Source: Candidatus Heimdallarchaeota archaeon (lineage in GTDB: Archaea > Asgardarchaeota > Heimdallarchaeia > JABLTI01). From it: DNA of 7,845 nucleotides. The stretch spans positions 1 to 7,845 of the forward strand of contig DAOVHJ010000109.1 of the NCBI GenBank assembly GCA_030671945.1, given 5' to 3'. Shown here in pieces: positions 1 to 5,514 of this stretch (position 1 is the first letter of the stretch; every line of letters starts with the position of its first letter). The notes under the pieces are model-generated. The model did not search any database. It saw only the letters and a list, made by a program, of their open reading frames with translations, and was not told the DNA's origin. The position numbers were made by a program, and so were the translations under genes.

Positions 1-97
1 AAGAATAACAATACCGACAATAGTAGTCATTGAAATCAGACATAAATTCTACTTGTTCACCACAAAACTTGCAATATCGAGTTCTTCCATCTGACAT
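1..97 (-). CDS. zinc-ribbon protein, 5' end only (partial)
   Basis: Reading leftward from an ATG at 97, an open frame runs 32 codons to the window edge without a stop. The visible N-terminus holds two CxxC pairs, CKFC (residues 9-12) and CRYC (27-30), separated by 14 residues, which is the spacing of a short treble-clef/zinc-ribbon finger. This is a common N-terminal cap on archaeal proteins that continue into a membrane or DUF domain; the rest lies outside, so no function can be given. The start is supported by AGGTG at 113-109 (minus strand), 11 nt ahead of the ATG, and by a palindromic AT-rich TATA-like box at 132-145. It follows rtcB on the same strand but is separated by an rtcB terminator, so it is probably its own transcription unit. 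Confidence 0.7.
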   Translation of the reverse strand, partial: MSDGRTRYCKFCGEQVEFMSDFNDYYCRYCYS

Positions 98-108
98 TTT
101 TCCAAAAA

Positions 109-145
109 CACCTAGTAAAATTAGATACTTCTATTTAATTAAATA
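109..145 (-). promoter_or_regulatory. TATA-like box and Shine-Dalgarno of the partial zinc-ribbon gene
   Basis: TATTTAATTAAATA at 132-145 is a perfect 14-bp palindrome centred about 26 bp upstream of where a transcript carrying the AGGTG site (113-109, minus strand) would begin. The geometry fits an archaeal TATA box with a leader of about 15 nt. Inferred from position and composition only. Confidence 0.4.
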
Positions 146-163
146 CTCCTATTAAATACTCAG
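120..163. repeat. three-copy 13-bp direct repeat in the promoter of the partial zinc-ribbon gene
   Basis: ATTAAATACTCCT at 138-150 is followed directly by ATTAAATACTCAG at 151-163 (first 11 bases identical, period 13). A third, diverged copy, ATTAGATACTTCT, lies at 120-132 (11 of 13 bases match). The repeats surround the likely TATA box of the minus-strand gene starting at 97. They could be regulator half-sites or slippage products of AT-rich DNA; the sequence does not decide. Confidence 0.6.
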
Positions 164-252
164 GTTTTCTGCAAGATTAATTCAAAAAAGCAATGGTGTA
201 TGATGTAGTACGTTAAGCATAATTTAATCCCCAATATCCATTAGATGTATTG

Positions 253-282
253 AAAATTAAAAAAAGAGTTAGTATAACTCTT
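253..282 (-). terminator. hairpin plus T-tract terminator downstream of rtcB
   Basis: On the minus strand, 21 nt past the rtcB stop, AAGAGTT (282-276) pairs perfectly with AACTCTT (270-264) around a 5-nt loop, and is followed by a run of Ts (263-258) and a further AATTTTC. The U-tract alone would suit archaeal termination; the 7-bp stem makes it look like an intrinsic terminator. A second T-rich stretch lies between the stop codon and the hairpin (286-300). Confidence 0.7.
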
Positions 283-303
283 GAAAAAAGAGGAGAAAAG
301 GGA

Positions 304-1752
304 TTAACCCTTAACAACTGCAATTGGTTTTAATCGAACTACTCTTTTTCCAATACCAAGATTATCACTAACTTCAGCGACAGAATCAATATCTTTGTAG
401 ACTCCTGGAGCTTCTTCTGCAATGATTTTTGGATTTGCTGATTTCACAAAGATTCCTTTACCTTTAAGTTCATCTCTCACTGTTGTACCCCAGAATTTTC
501 TAAGAGCTGCTTTTCGACTAAGCACTCTTCCTGCACCATGAGCTGTACTACCGAATGAAACATCCATACCAGTAGGTTGTCCAATAAGAATATAGGAGGC
601 TGTTCCCATGCTGCCAGGGAGGATTACAGGTTGACCTATTGATTGATAGGCTTTAGGAACATCTTTGTGACCAGCTGGAAAAGCTCTGGTTGCTCCTTTC
701 CTATGTGTTATAACAGTTCGTTTCTTACCATCAATGGTGTGTTCTTCTTTCTTGGCGATATTGTGTGCCACATCATAGATTAAACCCATATCCATGTCTT
801 CTGCAGATTGTTTGAATTGTCGCTCAAAAGTCCCTCGAACCCAATGCAGAATCATTTGTCTGTTTCCCCAAGCAAAATTAGCACCACAAGCCATTGCATT
901 GAAGTATGCTTGTCCATCATCGCTTAGTGTTGGGACACAAGCTAATTCTCTGTCAGGTGGGTGAAGATTATATTTGGGCATAGCTCGTTCAACAATTCTA
1001 AGATAATCAGAACAAACTTGGTGACCCAATCCTCTACTACCAGAATGAATCATTACCATAACTTGATCCTTTTGAACGACACCCATCGCTTTTGCTAATT
1101 TTTCATCGTAGATTTTATCTACGTATTGGATTTCTAAGAAATGGTTTCCACTACCCAAGCTACCTGCTTGTGGCATCCCTCTTGTAATGGCGCGATCAGA
1201 TAGAGTTTCAGGATCAGCATTTGATAAGGCTCCATTTTCTTCACAATTCTCAATATCTTCTTCCCAGCCAAGTCCTTTTTTCACACAAAAAGAAGCGCCT
1301 TCAACGAGTAATTCGTAAAGCTCGGATCTATTAAGACGTATTTTAGCTTTCGAACCAACTCCAGATGGAACGTTTCTAAACAAATCCTCGGAAAGTTTCT
1401 CTGCATGCGGAGTAACTTCTTTTCTTTGCAGATTTGTTCTTAGTAAACGAACTCCACAATTGATATCATATCCTACTCCACCAGGACTAATCACACCGGT
1501 ATCATAATCAGTTGCAGCAACACCTCCAATTGGAAAACCATAACCCATATGGCCATCTGGCAATACTAAGGCGTGTTTTATGATTCCAGGTAACCAAGCT
1601 ATATGTGTTGCTTGTGTCAACATTTTTTGTTCCATTGCTCGCATTATCGCTTCATTAGCGAAAATCCTGGCTGGAACTTTCATATATTTTCTTGTGCTTT
1701 TTGGAATTTCATAGATATTTTCCGCAATTTTTTTTGGTACAATTTGTGACAT
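304..1752 (-). CDS. rtcB: RNA-splicing ligase RtcB (tRNA-splicing 3'-phosphate ligase)
   Basis: GTP- and metal-dependent RNA ligase that joins 2',3'-cyclic-phosphate or 3'-phosphate ends to 5'-OH ends; in archaea it seals tRNA halves after intron removal. The 482 residues match the usual length of archaeal RtcB, and no intein is present although RtcB is a frequent intein host. Visible active-site parts are PGGVGYDINCG with metal ligands D96 and C99, GSGNHFLE (H204), HSGSRGLGH (H236), YDVAHN (H330), and STAHGAGR whose H405 corresponds to the guanylylated His404 of Pyrococcus horikoshii RtcB. HRKGATRAFP (350-359) is also conserved. All key residues are intact. The ATG at 1752 is preceded by AGGAAG at 1768-1763 with 10-nt spacing. 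The gene stands alone, divergent from purA; no archease (its usual activating partner) is in the window. Confidence 0.97.
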   Translation of the reverse strand: MSQIVPKKIAENIYEIPKSTRKYMKVPARIFANEAIMRAMEQKMLTQATHIAWLPGIIKHALVLPDGHMGYGFPIGGVAATDYDTGVISPGGVGYDINCGVRLLRTNLQRKEVTPHAEKLSEDLFRNVPSGVGSKAKIRLNRSELYELLVEGASFCVKKGLGWEEDIENCEENGALSNADPETLSDRAITRGMPQAGSLGSGNHFLEIQYVDKIYDEKLAKAMGVVQKDQVMVMIHSGSRGLGHQVCSDYLRIVERAMPKYNLHPPDRELACVPTLSDDGQAYFNAMACGANFAWGNRQMILHWVRGTFERQFKQSAEDMDMGLIYDVAHNIAKKEEHTIDGKKRTVITHRKGATRAFPAGHKDVPKAYQSIGQPVILPGSMGTASYILIGQPTGMDVSFGSTAHGAGRVLSRKAALRKFWGTTVRDELKGKGIFVKSANPKIIAEEAPGVYKDIDSVAEVSDNLGIGKRVVRLKPIAVVKG

Positions 1753-1762
1753 TTTTTACATT

Positions 1763-1803
1763 CTTCCTAATTTCTTTCTACAAATTCTGGTAATTTTATT
1801 TAG
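1763..1803 (-). promoter_or_regulatory. putative rtcB promoter and Shine-Dalgarno
   Basis: Reading the minus strand, CTAAATAAAATTA (1803-1791) is a TATA-like box whose centre lies about 26 bp ahead of a predicted start site near 1771. This would give a leader of about 19 nt carrying AGGAAG at 1768-1763, ten bases before the rtcB ATG. The upstream edge of the box touches the foot of the 1801-1854 hairpin. Position-based inference. Confidence 0.4.
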
Positions 1804-1854
1804 TGAGGGAAAGTCTAAGAAATGGTTTCGGAAAGACCAGTTTCAGACTCACTA
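1801..1854. other. 54-nt imperfect hairpin in the rtcB-purA intergenic region
   Basis: The sequence folds into one long arm: TAGTG (1801-1805) with CACTA (1850-1854); AGTCT (1812-1816) with AGACT (1845-1849); GAAA (1819-1822) with TTTC (1841-1844); TGGT (1823-1826) with ACCA (1836-1839); then T1827-G1835 (wobble) and T1828-A1834 closing a CGGAA loop. That is 20 pairs as plus-strand RNA. Interruptions are a 6-nt bulge (AGGGAA), a 2-nt bulge (AA) and a single G on the other side. It is non-coding on both strands as far as I can see. It could be a structured leader, a small RNA, a processed element or a protein-binding inverted repeat. No box C/D, H/ACA or tRNA signature is present. Confidence 0.5.
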
Positions 1855-1890
1855 TTATTAGATAATTGTTTCCCAACTATTAGCAGTTAT

Positions 1891-1926
1891 TAATTTTTCG
1901 AAAAATTAGTTCTTTTTCTTTATAAA
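1891..1926. promoter_or_regulatory. 18-bp perfect palindrome next to a self-complementary TATA box
   Basis: TAATTTTTCGAAAAATTA at 1891-1908 is its own reverse complement. Ten bases to its right, TTTATAAA (1919-1926) is also palindromic and is a good archaeal TATA box in either direction. Plus-strand use would start a purA transcript near 1950 with a leader of about 100 nt. Minus-strand use would start near 1897, inside the 18-bp palindrome, giving an rtcB leader that includes the 54-nt hairpin. The palindrome has the size and symmetry of a dimeric regulator's operator. Which way the box is used is not shown by the sequence. Confidence 0.4.
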
Positions 1927-1970
1927 TCTGTTATCAACATTTTGTAGTTAATCCATTATTTATTGATTAG

Positions 1971-1992
1971 CATTATTGTGTTAACAATAGTG
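1971..1992. repeat. short inverted repeat upstream of purA
   Basis: CATTATTGT (1971-1979) and ACAATAGTG (1984-1992) are complementary at 8 of 9 positions around the 4-nt loop GTTA. It would lie within a purA leader if transcription starts from the 1919-1926 box; otherwise it is upstream DNA. It may be an operator half-site pair or a leader hairpin; neither can be favoured. Confidence 0.4.
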
Positions 1993-2049
1993 CTTTATTA
2001 ATAGCAGAGAAGTTTCCATTCAGAAGTATAAAAATCAGGACTTGATGTA

Positions 2050-3063
2050 ATGACAGTTACAATTATTGTTGGTGGATTTTGGGGAGACGAAGGGAAAGGA
2101 AAAATCATCAGTTATATCGCATATTCTGAGGACCCTTTTATCATCGCTCGTGGTGGTGTCGGAACAAATGCTGGACATACTGTAGTTTTTGAAGGGAAAC
2201 AATACGGATTACGAATGATTCCCAGTGGATTCACTAGTAAGAAATCCAGATTACTAATTGGTGCCGGTGTTCTTGCCGATCCCGAGATTTTCCTAAAAGA
2301 GATAAAAGAAACTGGATGTTCTGATCGAATTGGTTTGGATTTCCATACAGGAATCATTGAAACTCAGCACAAGGAAGCAGATAAAAAAGATAAACACTTG
2401 AGTGAGAAGCTTGGTACTACTGGAACTGGTTGTGGCCCAGCAAACGAGGATCGCGCTCGAAGAGTTCTAAAACTTGCTAAAGATGTTCATGAGCTCCAAC
2501 CTTACTTAACCGATGTTTCGAAGGAAATCAATGAAGCTATTGATAGTGGGAAAAATGTTGTAATAGAAGGCACTCAAGGAACGATGTTATCACTGTTTCA
2601 TGGAACGTATCCTTTTGTTACAAGTAAAGATGTTTCCGCTTCACAATTTTGCTCTGATGTTGGTATTGGACCTACAAAAGTAGATGAGGTTATTATTGTC
2701 TTTAAAGCTTTCATGACTCGAGTGGGAGCAGGACCGATGCCTGGAACATTATCAGATAAAGAAATGCAGTTACGTGGCTGGACCGAACATGGAACTGTGA
2801 CTGGCAGAGAACGAAGATCAGCACCTATTGATTTCGACGTAGCTCGTAAAGCAATTAGGCTTAATGGTGCAACCCAAATTGCTTTGACAAAGCTAGATAT
2901 TATTTGCCCTAAAATTGCAGGAGCAGATTCAGCTGAAAGTCTCACACCAAAAGCTCTAGAATTTATTGCTAATGTTGAAAAAGAAACAGGTATTCCCGTC
3001 ACATTCGTCGGAACTGGTCCAGAAGCAGAAGCTTTAATCGATTTAAGAAAAGAGAAACTATAA
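2050..3063 (+). CDS. purA: adenylosuccinate synthetase, short archaeal form
   Basis: Cytosolic enzyme that makes adenylosuccinate from IMP, aspartate and GTP, the first step from IMP to AMP. Diagnostic motifs are present: FWGDEGKGK (residues 10-18) with catalytic D13 and the phosphate loop, GTNAGHTV (38-45) with catalytic H43, GTTGTGCGP (122-130) in the IMP site, EGTQG (173-177), HGTVTGRERR (247-256) and LTKLD (279-283), the guanine-recognition motif. At 337 residues it is about 90 shorter than the bacterial enzyme, as is usual for the archaeal type. The ATG at 2050 is chosen because motif 1 begins at once after it; only a weak AGG lies upstream (2037-2039). An out-of-frame start-stop, ATGTAA, overlaps it at 2045-2050. 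TATAAAAA at 2027-2034 is close for a normal promoter. The 3' end overlaps the convergent neighbour by 6 nt. No other purine gene is adjacent. Confidence 0.96.
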   Translation: MTVTIIVGGFWGDEGKGKIISYIAYSEDPFIIARGGVGTNAGHTVVFEGKQYGLRMIPSGFTSKKSRLLIGAGVLADPEIFLKEIKETGCSDRIGLDFHTGIIETQHKEADKKDKHLSEKLGTTGTGCGPANEDRARRVLKLAKDVHELQPYLTDVSKEINEAIDSGKNVVIEGTQGTMLSLFHGTYPFVTSKDVSASQFCSDVGIGPTKVDEVIIVFKAFMTRVGAGPMPGTLSDKEMQLRGWTEHGTVTGRERRSAPIDFDVARKAIRLNGATQIALTKLDIICPKIAGADSAESLTPKALEFIANVEKETGIPVTFVGTGPEAEALIDLRKEKL

Positions 3064-4017
3064 TTCTTCCTTCTCTTTCTTCTTTCTTTTTCTTTCTTTC
3101 CTGCTTTCTTTCTTACTTTCCATTTTGGTTTCATCAAACGATCTTGTTGGCCCTCTTCTTGAGATGGCAAAATATACAGAGACAGCTATTACTGCTCCTC
3201 CACCAATTATTATCGCTGGGAATTTACTGCGCCAAAAATCTTCTTTAATTCGAGCATATTCTTTGTAAAAGAAGAAATCGGTATTTGTAAACATGGAGCC
3301 ACTTGTTGTATTGGCTGTAAAAGTGATTTGTACAAAATTATCCCATTTATTGATTGGTCCTATTGTTAGATTATATTTCTGATTCGAACCCAGATAAGGA
3401 GTTAGGAGATATGGTTCTTCATCAGTCTCTTGCTGGTCAAAAGATGCTTTTACTGTGGTATTCTTAACATCGCCCAAGATGTTAATGTATAAATCTGCGA
3501 ATTGTTCAGTTGTATTTAACACTCTAACATTATAGGTTAAATCAATGAATAATAAGCCTTGAACTGGAACAACATTAATTCTATAATAGGATCTTGCTAA
3601 CTCAGTTACAGTTCCTCGAGTTGCATTCATTATGAGATAGTATTCACCTGTTTTGTTAAATGGTCCTACTAAACCTTGAAACTTAGCACTTGTTGTGCTT
3701 ATGGAATCGAGATCTGTAAACTCAACTGTTGTCCAATCCACTTGATTTTGAGAGTAGTGAACATAGATTCGAGTAGAGACATTCGCTTGTGGACCAAGTA
3801 AGAGGAATGAGAGATCTAAAACCGAATAATTAACGTAGATTGGTTGGTAATAATGTGAGAATTCATACATCAAAAGAAGATGATCAGAGGAGCTCTCAGG
3901 ATAAGTTGGTATTTCTTGGTTCTGAGCAACAGCATTAGACATTGGGATAAAGACTAAACTAAGGATACTAATGATTAATGCGAAAAACACAATCCTTGAT
4001 TTAATCTTTTTACTCAT
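3058..4017 (-). CDS. type I membrane glycoprotein, secreted beta-rich domain with a basic cytoplasmic tail; function unknown
   Basis: I do not recognise a family. The 319 residues begin with a clear signal peptide (KKIKSR, then a hydrophobic core at 9-25; likely cleavage after SNAVA near residue 31). An extracytoplasmic part of about 235 residues (32-266) follows, with alternating strand-like patterns suggesting two Ig/fibronectin-like beta domains. It carries eight N-x-S/T sequons (N63, N79, N121, N131, N168, N186, N216, N236) and no cysteine. A single membrane span lies at about 267-286, then RR and a 33-residue tail dominated by Lys, Glu and Arg. Orientation is outside-in by the signal peptide and positive-inside rule. 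The ATG at 4017 has GTGAT (4028-4024) six bases ahead. The stop TAG (3060-3058) is the reverse complement of the last purA sense codon. Possible roles include surface coat, receptor or adhesion; none is shown. Confidence 0.8.
   Translation of the reverse strand: MSKKIKSRIVFFALIISILSLVFIPMSNAVAQNQEIPTYPESSSDHLLLMYEFSHYYQPIYVNYSVLDLSFLLLGPQANVSTRIYVHYSQNQVDWTTVEFTDLDSISTTSAKFQGLVGPFNKTGEYYLIMNATRGTVTELARSYYRINVVPVQGLLFIDLTYNVRVLNTTEQFADLYINILGDVKNTTVKASFDQQETDEEPYLLTPYLGSNQKYNLTIGPINKWDNFVQITFTANTTSGSMFTNTDFFFYKEYARIKEDFWRSKFPAIIIGGGAVIAVSVYFAISRRGPTRSFDETKMESKKESRKERKRKKKEKEEL
3064..3121 (+). terminator. pyrimidine tract likely to end purA transcription, inside the neighbour's coding tail
   Basis: Directly after the purA stop, the plus strand is pure C/T for 39 nt (3064-3102) and nearly so to 3121, with many TTT and one TTTTT run. 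Archaeal RNA polymerase stops on T-rich non-template tracts, so this would suit purA termination. On the other strand the same bases code for the Lys/Glu/Arg-rich tail of the 319-residue membrane protein. The termination role is inferred. Confidence 0.45.
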
Positions 4018-4023
4018 AGAGGA

Positions 4024-4064
4024 ATCACTAACATTTTATCTGTTTGGACTTTTAGAATATATTC
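4024..4064 (-). promoter_or_regulatory. promoter and Shine-Dalgarno of the membrane glycoprotein gene
   Basis: GAATATATTC (4055-4064), a 10-bp palindrome, is a plausible TATA box for the minus strand. A start 26 bp downstream would fall near 4033, just ahead of GTGAT (4028-4024), which matches the anti-Shine-Dalgarno end of archaeal 16S rRNA and is six bases before the ATG. Confidence 0.45.
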
Positions 4065-4206
4065 ATTTCTAAACGTTCTAGATTAAATTTACAGACAGAT
4101 AGCTTAAATATGAATACAGTATCTTTACCAAACTTATCTAATTATTCCATTATCTTAGTGTTGACAATGAATAAAAGATTGATGATGATCTAGAGACAAA
4201 TGAGGG

Positions 4207-4248
4207 AAAAATATCAAAAAGCAAAAGAACAGAAAGTAGAATGAGGAT
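4207..4248 (+). promoter_or_regulatory. putative promoter and Shine-Dalgarno deciding the TTG start of the GH57 gene
   Basis: AAAATATC at about 4207-4214 is an AT-rich TATA candidate. GAGGAT at 4243-4248 is a Shine-Dalgarno match six bases before TTG 4255-4257. An in-frame TAG at 4237-4239 rules out any start further upstream. Together these make the TTG the best start; the TATA assignment is weaker than the Shine-Dalgarno. Confidence 0.5.
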
Positions 4249-4254
4249 AAAACT

Positions 4255-5466
4255 TTGATAGAAAAAGCAAGTGTGATTCTGCATTGGAATACTGATTATG
4301 CAGAATTTCCGAGAAGTGAGTTCACAAAAGTTGTTGAGCTATCATACGAACCTATGATAACAGCGATAGAAGATGGTTTTATTGGAACTATCTGCTTCAA
4401 CATAACAGGGCATACTTTTGAGTATTTGAAAGCAAACTATCCCGAATTAATAGATCGTATTAAGAGATTAGCGAAAGCCAATGTTGTAGAAATGCTCGCA
4501 ACAGGATACAGTCATCCTATCCTACCACTTTTACCTCGAGAAAGAGTAGCAATTCAACTAAAAGATCACATCACTCTACTCAAGAAAATTTTTGGTAAAA
4601 AACCAAAAGGAATTTGGCCCCCTGAACTTGCAGTTAGCCCTTCTGTACTATCTCAATTCAAAAAGGAAGGAATCGAATGGACTGCTGTTGATTACGAACA
4701 CTATCAATTATCTCAGTTCTTTGGTAATGATGTGAATCCCTTCGAAATACGAGAACAAACATTAACCGAGTTTCTGGCTGAGGTTTATTGGACTAAAGGA
4801 ATTATTAGACTGAAGAATTATTTGAAAGCAAAGAAATTGTTCGAAAAAGCAAATCTTGAGCATACTGAACCATTGAGAAGAGTAACTATAAACAATAAAG
4901 AAACAATCAAAGCCTATCTTAGTTCGGTTAGCTGGTCAAACACAACTCAATTAGCTGTGGGAGGATTTTTACCGATTTATTATGATATAAAGAAACATAT
5001 GAAGCTCATAGAGAAGGTAGATTCAAAGATTTTACCACTTTATGCTGGCGATATTGAGTTCTTTGGTTATCGTGAATTAGGAGCAAATCCAGCAAGTCCT
5101 AAAGCCCTAATTGATTTCCTTAATCTATTAACCAAGATGGGTATTAAGATCACTTCGCCAACACAAATTCCAGATGAAGAATGGCCAAAAGAACCTACAT
5201 ATCTCAGTACAGGTTCTTGGGCACCGGATAGATCTTTTAGGATTTGGACTGACAGTGAAGACAATACGGAATTCCTTCGAAGAGCAGATGAGATTTATTC
5301 AATACTAAGAGCTCGTAACTGGGATAAGAAATTAATGAAGAAACTAGAACCGTACTTGAGAATCATGGAAAACAGCGATCCTCGAGGTTGGTCACCAATA
5401 CCTGAAAGAAAGAATGAAGCTTACTCTGCAATGGCAACAATTTTTGATATTCTTGATAAATCATAA
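4255..5466 (+). CDS. glycoside hydrolase family 57 protein (alpha-amylase/glucanotransferase-like)
   Basis: A retaining alpha-glucan-active enzyme by family, cytosolic since no signal peptide is seen; substrate unknown. GH57 regions in order: region 1 LHWNTDYAEF (9-18), where the usual HQP is HWN; region 2 VVEMLATGYSHPILPLLP (77-94); region 3 PKGIWPPELAVS (117-128) with the expected nucleophile E124; region 4 LYAGDIEFFGYRE (262-274) with the expected acid/base D266; then GSWAPDRSFRIWTDSEDN (320-337), matching the GSW...F-IW--EDN signature after the barrel, and a helical C-terminal part with NSDPRGW (373-379). At 403 residues it is a compact single-module member; family proteins often exceed 500. 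The TTG start is preferred because of GAGGAT six bases ahead and because the next in-frame ATG (codon 34) would remove region 1. It is divergent from the glycoprotein gene and convergent with the STGS-repeat gene. The activity (amylase, branching, 4-alpha-glucanotransferase or other) cannot be told. Confidence 0.88.
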   Translation: MIEKASVILHWNTDYAEFPRSEFTKVVELSYEPMITAIEDGFIGTICFNITGHTFEYLKANYPELIDRIKRLAKANVVEMLATGYSHPILPLLPRERVAIQLKDHITLLKKIFGKKPKGIWPPELAVSPSVLSQFKKEGIEWTAVDYEHYQLSQFFGNDVNPFEIREQTLTEFLAEVYWTKGIIRLKNYLKAKKLFEKANLEHTEPLRRVTINNKETIKAYLSSVSWSNTTQLAVGGFLPIYYDIKKHMKLIEKVDSKILPLYAGDIEFFGYRELGANPASPKALIDFLNLLTKMGIKITSPTQIPDEEWPKEPTYLSTGSWAPDRSFRIWTDSEDNTEFLRRADEIYSILRARNWDKKLMKKLEPYLRIMENSDPRGWSPIPERKNEAYSAMATIFDILDKS

Positions 5467-5514
5467 AAAAACAAAATAATGAGTTAAAGGAGGAGGGATA
5501 CTCCTTCAACTCAT
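5461..5514 (-). terminator. shared hairpin terminator in the convergent gap, oriented for the STGS-repeat gene
   Basis: ATGAGTT (5479-5485) pairs with AACTCAT (5508-5514), then after one A/C mismatch AAGGAG (5487-5492) pairs with CTCCTT (5501-5506) around an 8-nt loop: 13 pairs in all. On the minus strand the stem is followed by TTTTGTTTTTTT (5477-5466), so it reads as an intrinsic-type terminator beginning right after the stop codon of the STGS-repeat gene. For the plus-strand GH57 gene the hairpin is present but no T-tract follows. Confidence 0.75.

Noticed and set aside
120..163. CRISPR array
   Set aside because: The repeats are 13 bp, AT-rich and nearly adjacent, without unique spacers of CRISPR length.
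1801..1854. tRNA or tRNA-like fold for the intergenic hairpin
   Set aside because: It is a single arm with no cloverleaf, no T-loop consensus and no acceptor stem.
2112..2357. 81-codon minus-strand frame inside purA
   Set aside because: Antisense shadow of conserved purA sequence with no recognisable domain or ribosome binding site.
2598..3170. A 190-codon open frame on the minus strand across purA and the start of the neighbouring gene's tail
   Set aside because: It lies antisense to purA, whose motifs are unmistakable, and out of frame with the membrane protein gene; its basic N-terminus is only the pyrimidine tract read in another frame.
4174..4190. TGATGA resembling a box C of a C/D guide RNA
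   Set aside because: No CTGA box D follows at a suitable distance and no flanking terminal stem is seen.
4110..4193. 27-codon plus-strand frame in the divergent promoter region
   Set aside because: No Shine-Dalgarno, no recognisable product, and ordinary for AT-rich intergenic DNA.
5067..5264. 65-codon minus-strand frame inside the GH57 gene
   Set aside because: Antisense to conserved GH57 regions; no independent support.
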